Assembly (NCBI RefSeq): GCF_900109465.1
Contig: NZ_FOAZ01000017.1
Span: 124,001-188,000, forward strand
DNA: 64,000 nucleotides
Direction of reading: 5' to 3'
Source: Streptacidiphilus jiangxiensis
Lineage (GTDB): Bacteria > Actinomycetota > Actinomycetes > Streptomycetales > Streptomycetaceae
Shown in pieces: positions 57,944 through 64,000 of the stretch. Numbering within the stretch: position 1 is the stretch's first letter; each line of letters opens with the position of its first letter. Under the pieces are notes generated by a model. It did not search any database, was not told the origin of the DNA, and worked only from the letters and a program-made list of their open reading frames with translations. Made by a program: the position numbers and the translations under genes.

Positions 57944-58720
57944 GTGAACGAGGCGATCTTTGTGCGCGCCGACGGGGTGGCGCTGGATCTCGCCCACGAG
58001 GTGCGGCGGCGCGTCGGCGATCTGGTCAGCGGGACGGACGCGCTGGTCGAGGCGTTGCGCGTGCGCCTGAGCCGCACCCATGACGAGGACGCGGAGCAGA
58101 CGGTCTGTCAGGTCGACGCGGAGGTCGACGGCCGCCGCGTGCGCGTCCAGCGGCTCGCCGCGGACGCCCGCCAGGCGGGCGACCGGCTGGTCGAGGGCCT
58201 GCGACAGCGGATCGCGGAGGTCTCCCTCGAGTGGCGGCCCCGCCCGTGGACCGAGCGGGCCGACGCACCGGAGGAGCTTCCCGCGGCTACGCGCGCGAGC
58301 ACTCCGTGGTCGGAACGCGCCGCCAGCGCGGGGCGGGCGATGCTGCCGGCGATCGCGCGCATCAAGGAGCCCCTGCTCGTGTGGTGCGCGCCCGAGGTCG
58401 CGGTCCGCACGCTGGACGCGATGGACTACCAGGCCCACCTTTTCACCGACCCCGCCACCGAGCAGGACTCCGTGGTCTACCGCGCCGGCCCGACCGGCTA
58501 CAGGTTGGCCTCCACGTGGCCGGCGGAGACGCCCCGGTACGACACCTCCCTGCTGACGCTCTGCCCGCGCCCGGCACCGCGCCTCAGTGACGACGAGGCG
58601 GTCCAGCGCTGCGCGGACGCGGAGCTGTCGGCGCTGTTCTACGCCGATCCGTCGACCGGGCGCGGCCGTCTCCTCTACCGCCGCTTCGACGGCCGCTTCG
58701 GCCTGGTCCGCGGGGAGTAG
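57944..58720 (+). CDS. HPF/Rv0079-like ribosome-hibernation protein with two S30EA C-terminal domains
   Basis: The protein has 258 residues from the GTG at 57944 (GGAGGG 10 bases upstream). The N-terminal 95 residues look like a diverged S30AE ribosome-binding domain (VRADGVALDLAHEVRRRVGDLV...RVRLSRT). Two S30EA C-terminal-type modules follow: TLDAMDYQAHLFTDPATEQDSVVYRAGPTGYRLA (about 162-195) and CADAELSALFYADPSTGRGRLLYRRFDGRFGLV (about 223-255). M. tuberculosis Rv0079, a DosR-controlled dormancy factor, has a comparable layout. It probably silences or protects ribosomes under stress. Confidence 0.72.
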   Translation: MNEAIFVRADGVALDLAHEVRRRVGDLVSGTDALVEALRVRLSRTHDEDAEQTVCQVDAEVDGRRVRVQRLAADARQAGDRLVEGLRQRIAEVSLEWRPRPWTERADAPEELPAATRASTPWSERAASAGRAMLPAIARIKEPLLVWCAPEVAVRTLDAMDYQAHLFTDPATEQDSVVYRAGPTGYRLASTWPAETPRYDTSLLTLCPRPAPRLSDDEAVQRCADAELSALFYADPSTGRGRLLYRRFDGRFGLVRGE

Positions 58721-58738
58721 CTTTTTCGCCAAGGGGAC

Positions 58739-58868
58739 GTGGCAACACCTCAGGGGCGCGAGGAACTGCGCGACAAGCCACCCACGTGCAGATGGTCCTC
58801 ATCGAACAGGGCCATCCGCACCGGGTGGTTGCTCGCGCAGTTCCCCGCGCCCCTGAGGAGGTTGCAAC
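58739..58868. repeat. Palindromic intergenic repeat, copy 4
   Basis: Inner 21-bp arms 58753-58773 and 58833-58853 differ at one base (A in the left against C in the right). The outer GGCAACACCTCA and TGAGGAGGTTGCAAC match imperfectly. The element fills the gap between the HPF-like gene and the histidine kinase, and supplies the last 22 codons and the stop of the kinase. Confidence 0.85.
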
Positions 58869-60220
58869 TTGACCGTGAAGCACGCGCCGCCTTCTGGGCC
58901 GTGGCCCTGCGCGGTGATGTCACCGCCCAGGCGGGCGGTGAGGCGGTGGGCGATGGCCAGGCCGAGGCCGCTGCCGACCGTGCGGGTCGCCCGGTAGCGA
59001 GAATGCAGCGCGCCCGGCTCGAAGGCGACGGCGATGTCGTCCTCGGTGAGGCCCGGGCCGCCGTCGCGGACCTGGAGCACCGCGGCACCCTCCTCGGCAT
59101 GGACGGCCAGGACCACCGGGGCACCCGCGGGCGTCACCCGCAGCGCGTTCTGGACCAGGCCGTCCAGCAGCTGCCGGACCCGGAACGGGTCCGTCGTCAC
59201 CATCAGCGGAGCCTCGGGGCGTTCGACCCGCAGCTCCACGCCGTGGCTCGCGCAGGGCCCGGACCAGAACGCCGCCGCCTCGGCGACCACGACGCCGAGG
59301 TCCGTGGCGGCAGCCTCGACGTGGAAGTCGTCCGCCTCCAGACGAGCGAGAGCGAGCAGATCGGCGAGGAAGCGGTCCAGGCGTCGGGTCTCCTCCGCAA
59401 GCGTGCGACCGACCTCGGGGACCTGCTCCGGCTCGATCAACCCGTCGGCCAGGGCCTCCGCGTAGCCCTGGACCGCGGTCAGCGGCGTGCGCAGCTCGTG
59501 GGAGACGGAGAGCAGGAACTCCCGTTGCCGGTTCTCGCTGCGGGCCAGTGCCTGGTCGAGGGTGGTGAGCGCGCGGCCGATCTCCGCGGCTTCGCGCGGA
59601 CCGCCCGTCGGCGCGACCACGCCGCGCTCGCCCTCGGCGAGCCGGTGGGCGACGGCCGCCGAGGCCGTCAGCGGGCGGGCGAGGCGCCGTGCCAGCAGGC
59701 CTCCGGCGAGGGCCGCGCCGAGCAGGCCGACGAGCAGCGGCAGCGCGATGTCGCGGCGGATCTGGTCGGTGGTCCGGTCGACGGTCGCGTACGGCTCGGT
59801 CAGCACCACCGCTCCGCCCGACGCGGTCGGGCTGCCGACCACGAGCACGTCCTGGCCGGCCAGCAGGCCGTCCGTGGAGACGGTCCGTCCGGCCAGCAGC
59901 GTCGCCCTGGAGGCGAGGTCGAGCGCGGGCGCGGCCCCTCCCGTGACCGTTCCGTCGGCGGCGAGGACGGCGAACTGCTCGCCGTTCGGGCCGGCCAGCC
60001 TCTCGGCGCCGTGGAAGAGGACCGGGGAGAGTGCGGGGAGGTGGCTGAGCAGCGTGGCCTGGCGGGTCAGGGTGTCGCGCTCGCGCTGCTCGGCGGCGTG
60101 CGCCGCGGACTGCCACGCGACGAGCCCGGTCAACAGCGCGGCGACGGCCGCCACGACGGTGGTGAGCAGGACGAGATGCCCGGCGAGCGTGCGCCGACGG
60201 CGCGGAGTCCGCGCGGTCAC
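58799..60220 (-). CDS. OmpR-class sensor histidine kinase
   Basis: The protein has 473 residues from the GTG at 60220. The layout is: an N-terminal span, an external sensor region of about 130 residues, a second span (LPLLVGLLGAALAGGLLARRLA), HAMP, then HisKA with the phospho-acceptor His in LLSVSHELRTPLTAVQGYAEA. The HATPase has QLLDGLVQNALRVTP, LQVRDGGPGLTEDD and GSGLGLAIAHRL. The start overlaps the response-regulator stop by 4 bases. The normal end, GGACFTVKL, is followed by a 22-residue tail encoded by palindromic repeat copy 4. Confidence 0.92.
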   Translation of the reverse strand: MTARTPRRRRTLAGHLVLLTTVVAAVAALLTGLVAWQSAAHAAEQRERDTLTRQATLLSHLPALSPVLFHGAERLAGPNGEQFAVLAADGTVTGGAAPALDLASRATLLAGRTVSTDGLLAGQDVLVVGSPTASGGAVVLTEPYATVDRTTDQIRRDIALPLLVGLLGAALAGGLLARRLARPLTASAAVAHRLAEGERGVVAPTGGPREAAEIGRALTTLDQALARSENRQREFLLSVSHELRTPLTAVQGYAEALADGLIEPEQVPEVGRTLAEETRRLDRFLADLLALARLEADDFHVEAAATDLGVVVAEAAAFWSGPCASHGVELRVERPEAPLMVTTDPFRVRQLLDGLVQNALRVTPAGAPVVLAVHAEEGAAVLQVRDGGPGLTEDDIAVAFEPGALHSRYRATRTVGSGLGLAIAHRLTARLGGDITAQGHGPEGGACFTVKLQPPQGRGELREQPPGADGPVR

Positions 60221-60990
60221 GCGCCCTGACCCGTCGTGCCTGTCGCGCCTGTCGCGCCCGTCGCGCCCGTCGCGCCCGGCGTACCGGTGGTCCCCGGCGC
60301 GGTCGCGCTGTAGCCGACGCCGCGCACCGTGCGCAGCGGGCTCGCGTCGCCGAGCTTGGCGCGCAGTTGGGAGACGAAGACGTCGACCATGCGGGTGTCG
60401 CGGTAACCGGGGTAGCCCCAGACCTGGGCCAGCAACTGGTCGCGGGTGAAGACCCGGCCGGGGTGGCGGACCAGGTGAGCCAGCAGGCCGAACTCGGTGG
60501 CGGTCAGGTCCACCGGCTCGCCGTCACGGTGCACCGTGTGCGCGCTCGGGTCCAGGGTGAGCGGGCCGAGGCGGATCACCGGCTGCGGGCCGGGGCCGGC
60601 CGCGCGGCGCAGCACGGTGCGGACCCGGGCGACCAGCTCGCGCGGGGAGAACGGCTTGACGAGGTAGTCGTCGGCGCCCAGCTCCAGGCCGAGGATCCGG
60701 TCGGCCTCCTCGCCGCGTGCGGTGACGAGCAGGATCGGGGTCCAGTCGCCGGCCTCGCGCAGGGTCCGGCAGAAGGTGATGCCGTCCAGGCCGGGCAGGC
60801 CGATGTCGAGCACGATGGCCACGGGGTGCATCCGCCGCGTGGCGGCGAGCCCGGCGGCGCCGTCCGCCTCGACGTGCACGCCGAAGCCCTCACGGGTGAG
60901 GTAGAGGCGCTGGACGTCGGCGATGTGCCGCTCGTCCTCCACGATCAGCACCAGGCCGTGCGAGGGTGAACCGGCTGCGGGGACGTTCAT
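60217..60990 (-). CDS. OmpR/PhoB-class response regulator with Gly-Ala-Thr tail
   Basis: The protein has 257 residues. The receiver shows LIVEDERHI, the phosphorylation site IVLDIGLPGLDG and the conserved VKPFSPRELVARV. The winged-helix effector shows VDLTATEFGLLAHLVRHPGRVFTRDQLLAQVWG and RMVDVFVSQLRAKLG. The last 25 residues are a repeat of Gly-Ala-Thr encoded by 9-bp units at 60236-60282. It is the first gene of the pair with the kinase and diverges from the MMPL transporter gene, a possible target. Confidence 0.93.
   Translation of the reverse strand: MNVPAAGSPSHGLVLIVEDERHIADVQRLYLTREGFGVHVEADGAAGLAATRRMHPVAIVLDIGLPGLDGITFCRTLREAGDWTPILLVTARGEEADRILGLELGADDYLVKPFSPRELVARVRTVLRRAAGPGPQPVIRLGPLTLDPSAHTVHRDGEPVDLTATEFGLLAHLVRHPGRVFTRDQLLAQVWGYPGYRDTRMVDVFVSQLRAKLGDASPLRTVRGVGYSATAPGTTGTPGATGATGATGATGTTGQGA
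60236..60282 (-). repeat. 9-bp tandem repeat coding Gly-Ala-Thr
   Basis: About five units of GCGCCCGTC or GCGCCTGTC give a collagen-like GATGATGATGAT tail to the response regulator. The number of such units often varies between strains. Confidence 0.75.
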
Positions 60991-61128
60991 ACGGGCGGGC
61001 CTCTCGGGGATGCGGACAGGCCGATGCTAACCGGGCCACCGGCCCGCATCCGAAGCACGCCGTCACCCTTACACTCCCCGAACATTGCGCCAACACGGCG
61101 CTCACCCCGTCCCGCCAGAGTGAGGCCC

Positions 61129-63348
61129 ATGATCACCGAAGCGGGCTCAAGGCCCGGAACCGGAGAGCCCGTCACGGCCCGGCGGAGCGGCCTGCACCGG
61201 ATCGGGCGCTGGTGCGCCCGGCACGCCGTGCGCGTCGTCGCCGCCTGGCTGGTGCTGTTGGTCGGCCTCGGCGTCGCCAACCACCGTTGGGGCGGCACCT
61301 ACGCCGACAGCTTCTCCCTGCCCGGCACGGCCTCGCAGACCGGCAGCGACCTGCTCAAGGCCCACGACGGCAACGGCTCCTCCGGCGTCACCGCGCCCGT
61401 CGTCCTCGACGCGGCGGGCCACGGCACGCTGGGCGACCACCGGACCGCGATCGAGACGGCCGTGGGCAACCTGCGCCGCCTGCCCGACGTGCTCTCCGTC
61501 GCCGACCCGCTGACCGCGCCGGGCGCGCTGGACGCGAACGGCACGATCGGCACCGTCGCCGTGCGGTTCTCGAGCAACCCGGCCTCCTTCGCCCCCTCCT
61601 ACCTCACCGGCGTCGACGCGGCCGTGCGGCCGCTGCGCACGGACGCGGTCACCGTCGAGTACGGGGATCCGCTCGGCCAGCTGGCGCAGCCCAAGTCCGC
61701 CGACGCCCTCTCCGAGGGGATCGGCATCGGCGTGGCGCTGCTCGTGCTGCTGGTGGGGTTCGGCAGCGTGGCGGCGACGGGGCTCCCGCTGCTCACCGCC
61801 GTCCTGGGCCTGGGTGTCGGGCTGAGCGGGCTCGGCCTGATCGCCGCGCACACGAGCTTCGCGCAGGCCGCCCCGACCCTCGCGGCCATGATGGGCCTCG
61901 GTGTCGGCATCGACTACGCGCTCTTCCTGGCCACCCGGTTCCGCGCGCTGCTGCGGGCCGAGGAGGATCTCGAGGCGGCCGAGGCCGTGGGCCGGACGGT
62001 GGCCACCAGCGGGCGAGCGGTCCTGGTCGCGGCCGCGACCGTGGCGATGGCGCTGGCCGGGCTCTACGCCTCCGGGATCGGCTTCATCGGTGCCCTGGGC
62101 GCGGCCGCCGGGGTCACCGTCGTGGTCGCCGCGGGCGCCTCGCTGACGCTGACGCCCGCGCTGCTGGGCCTGCTGGGCCGCCGCATCGACCGGCTCCACG
62201 TGCGCACCCCCGTCGCCGAGCCGACCGGGGACGGCGACGTGTGGCACCGCTGGGCCGCGCAGGTCGGCCGTCGCCCGTGGCTCTTCCTCGCGGGCGGGGC
62301 CGCGCTGCTCGCCCTGCTCGCCACGCCGGTCGCCTCGATGCACCTGGGCCACGTCGACGCGGGGGCGCAGCCGACCTCGCGCACGGACCGGCGCGCCTAC
62401 GACCTGATCGCGCACGGCTTCGGCGCCGGCGCCAACGGCCCGCTGACCGTCGTGGTGCAGCTCGACGGCGCCGCGGTCTCCGATGCCTCGCGCCGGCAGC
62501 AGCTCGCCTCGACGCTTCGCACGGACCTCGCGGCGGTGCCCGGTGTGGCCTCGGTGACGCCGCCCGCGCCGAGCGCCGACGACGTGCTGCTGACCAGCAC
62601 GGTCACGCCCACCACCGGCCCGCAGGACGGCGCGACCACCGCCCTGTTCCACACCCTCCAGAACACCACCCTCCCGCACGCGTTGGCGGGCACCGGCGCC
62701 ACCGGCTACGTCACCGGCGTGACGGCGGCCGGGCTCACCTTCACCGACCAGCTGATCGCCAAACTGCCCCTGATCATCGCGGTGGTGGTGGGCGCGGCCT
62801 TCCTGCTGCTGCTCACCGTCTTCCGCAGCCTGCTCGTCGCGCTCAAGGCGGCGGTGCTGAACCTGCTCTCGATCGGCGCCGCCTACGGGGTGGTCGTGGC
62901 GGTCTTCCAATGGGGTTGGGGCGGACGGTTGTTCGGGGTGACCGAGAAGGTGCCGGTCGAGTCCTACGTGCCGATGATGATGTTCGCCATCGTCTTCGGG
63001 CTCTCCATGGACTACGAGGTCTTCCTGCTCTCCCGCATCCGCGAGACCTGGCTGCGCCATCACGACAACCACCGCGCGGTCGCCACCGGCCTGGCGGTGA
63101 CGGCCCGCGTGATCACCTGCGCGGCGCTCATCATGACCAGCGTCTTCCTGGCCTTCCTGCTCTCCACCAACACGGTCGTGAAGATGCTGGCGCTGGGCCT
63201 CGGCGTCAGCGTGGTCATCGACGCGACGGTGGTCCGGCTGGTGCTGGTCCCCGCCACGATGTACCTGTTCGGACGCGCCAACTGGTGGCTGCCCGGCTGG
63301 CTGGACCGGCTGCTGCCGCACCTCGACCCCGAGGGGGCGGAGCAGTGA
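61129..63348 (+). CDS. MMPL/RND-superfamily transporter
   Basis: The protein has 739 residues from the ATG at 61129. Two similar halves are seen, each with one span, a large external loop and a five-span cluster: VRVVAAWLVLLVGLGVAN; IGIGVALLVLLVGFGSVAATGLPLL with MMGLGVGIDYALFLATRFR; then RPWLFLAGGAALLALLA and MMMFAIVFGLSMDYEVFLLSRIRETW. The GxxxDY pairs are the proton-relay sites of this family. Members export lipids, siderophores or glycopeptidolipids. A DUF2993 lipoprotein-like gene follows with a 4-base overlap. Confidence 0.92.
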   Translation: MITEAGSRPGTGEPVTARRSGLHRIGRWCARHAVRVVAAWLVLLVGLGVANHRWGGTYADSFSLPGTASQTGSDLLKAHDGNGSSGVTAPVVLDAAGHGTLGDHRTAIETAVGNLRRLPDVLSVADPLTAPGALDANGTIGTVAVRFSSNPASFAPSYLTGVDAAVRPLRTDAVTVEYGDPLGQLAQPKSADALSEGIGIGVALLVLLVGFGSVAATGLPLLTAVLGLGVGLSGLGLIAAHTSFAQAAPTLAAMMGLGVGIDYALFLATRFRALLRAEEDLEAAEAVGRTVATSGRAVLVAAATVAMALAGLYASGIGFIGALGAAAGVTVVVAAGASLTLTPALLGLLGRRIDRLHVRTPVAEPTGDGDVWHRWAAQVGRRPWLFLAGGAALLALLATPVASMHLGHVDAGAQPTSRTDRRAYDLIAHGFGAGANGPLTVVVQLDGAAVSDASRRQQLASTLRTDLAAVPGVASVTPPAPSADDVLLTSTVTPTTGPQDGATTALFHTLQNTTLPHALAGTGATGYVTGVTAAGLTFTDQLIAKLPLIIAVVVGAAFLLLLTVFRSLLVALKAAVLNLLSIGAAYGVVVAVFQWGWGGRLFGVTEKVPVESYVPMMMFAIVFGLSMDYEVFLLSRIRETWLRHHDNHRAVATGLAVTARVITCAALIMTSVFLAFLLSTNTVVKMLALGLGVSVVIDATVVRLVLVPATMYLFGRANWWLPGWLDRLLPHLDPEGAEQ

Positions 63349-64000
63349 GCCCCAGGGTGGGCCCCACCCCGCGCGGGCGCCGGGTCCTCGCGGTCGCCGC
63401 CGCCCTCACCGTGACGGTCGCTGTGGCCGCCGGAGCGGGCGAGTACGCGGCCGACCGCGTGATCCGCGACCGGATCGCGGCCGCCGCTCCCGCCCTCGGC
63501 GCCGATCTGACGGTCGGCGAGAGCGGCTCGGCCCTGTGGGACGTCGCCGAGCAGCGCATCCCGCGCCTCGACGTGAGCAGCGACGACGCCACCCTCGGGC
63601 AGCTGGGGCCGGTCGACGTCCAGGCCCGCCTCGACGACGTCCGGTTCGACGGCGCGGCCGCGACGGTCTCCGGCTCCTCGGCCGAGGTGACGGTCCCGGC
63701 CCAGGCGGTGGCGGACGCGGTCCAGGCCGCCGCGCCGTCCGTGACCGTCGGCGGCGTCACCGCCCGACCGGGCAGCGGCACCCTCGTGGTCGCCCTGGGC
63801 CTGGGCGGAGCAGCGCAGTTGACGCTGCGCCCGGTCCTCCAGGACGGACGGGTGGTGGTGACGGCGGTCTCGGCCACCGTGCTCGGCGCGCCCGTGCCTG
63901 CCGACCGGCTCGCGGCACTGACCGCCGGGATCGGCCGGGGGGCCCGGCAGGACTACCCGCTGGGCCTGCACGCCACGTCGGTGGCGGTCACCGCCGACGG
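63345..64000 (+). CDS. DUF2993 (LmeA-like) protein, cut by the window end
   Basis: Reads from the GTG at 63345, overlapping the MMPL stop (GTGA), to the window edge without a stop (218 residues seen). An N-terminal span or signal (RRVLAVAAALTVTVAVAAGAG) is followed by DUF2993 features: ADRVIRDRIAAAAPALGADLTVGES, LGQLGPVDVQARLDDVRFDGAAATVSGSSAEVTVPAQAV. Mycobacterial LmeA of this family helps lipomannan maturation and is membrane-associated. Coupling to the MMPL gene suggests joint work on an envelope lipid. Confidence 0.8.
   Translation, partial: MSPRVGPTPRGRRVLAVAAALTVTVAVAAGAGEYAADRVIRDRIAAAAPALGADLTVGESGSALWDVAEQRIPRLDVSSDDATLGQLGPVDVQARLDDVRFDGAAATVSGSSAEVTVPAQAVADAVQAAAPSVTVGGVTARPGSGTLVVALGLGGAAQLTLRPVLQDGRVVVTAVSATVLGAPVPADRLAALTAGIGRGARQDYPLGLHATSVAVTAD

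Noticed and set aside
46379-58868. The palindromic repeats as a CRISPR array or as rho-independent terminators only
   Set aside because: There are only four dispersed copies with no spacers of regular length, so it is not a CRISPR. The arms, conserved centres and outer ends are longer and more alike than terminators require.
1-64000. tRNA, rRNA, riboswitch, integrase or transposase genes
   Set aside because: None could be recognised by eye on either strand. A covariance-model scan would be needed to exclude small RNAs.

Overview
The window is a stretch of actinomycete chromosome. It has very high GC content, GTG/TTG starts are common, many gene pairs overlap by 4 bases (ATGA/GTGA), and the gene families are typical of Streptomycetaceae (Streptomyces, Kitasatospora or Streptacidiphilus; genus not settled). 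It carries about 53 protein genes. I saw no rRNA, tRNA, CRISPR array, phage or transposase gene.

1-10.1 kb: an MFS sugar-type transporter, a DUF421 membrane protein, a secreted phosphoesterase, a DedA protein, a MarR regulator followed by a DHA2 exporter that has lost its first four membrane spans, a GlxA/AraC regulator, a small membrane protein, a slipin and a fused ABC exporter. 10.1-20.6 kb: GAPDH with a long N-terminal extension, a PNPOx-like protein, a SUKH-4-like protein, an acyl-CoA dehydrogenase/TIGR03084 pair, an MmyB-type regulator diverging from a secreted PEBP protein, an acyl-CoA ligase, an MpaB-type oxygenase and a dienelactone-hydrolase-like protein.

20.6-32.4 kb: a protein that joins an S15 serine hydrolase to an ABC ATPase, with its permease. 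Next come a XRE-cupin regulator diverging, over a clear palindrome, from a thioredoxin-reductase/methyltransferase fusion; a NarL-type two-component system diverging from an ABC-2 exporter; an MccF-like S66 peptidase; and a methyltransferase. 32.4-36.1 kb: a large HEAT-like repeat protein, a VOC protein and a secreted beta-propeller protein.

36.1-57.6 kb is a carbohydrate-use region. A GH64 beta-1,3-glucanase and a GH3 beta-glucosidase (frameshifted by a deletion) lie behind GAGCGCTC-core palindromes, with a LacI regulator 4 kb away. A ROK repressor, a sugar ABC importer, an unrecognised glycosidase-like protein and a secreted lectin/propeller protein appear to share one operator, found at two places. 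A ROK sugar kinase and a GH27 alpha-galactosidase follow. In the middle, a small alpha/beta hydrolase sits behind a 19-codon leader ORF and a hairpin that sequesters its ribosome binding site, which looks like a translational attenuator.

57.9-64 kb: an HPF/Rv0079-like protein with two S30EA C-terminal domains, an OmpR-type two-component system, an MMPL transporter and a partial DUF2993 protein.

Four copies of a 100-180 bp palindromic intergenic repeat lie at 3' ends of genes between 46 and 59 kb. In two of them the repeat supplies the C-terminal tail and stop codon of the neighbouring protein.
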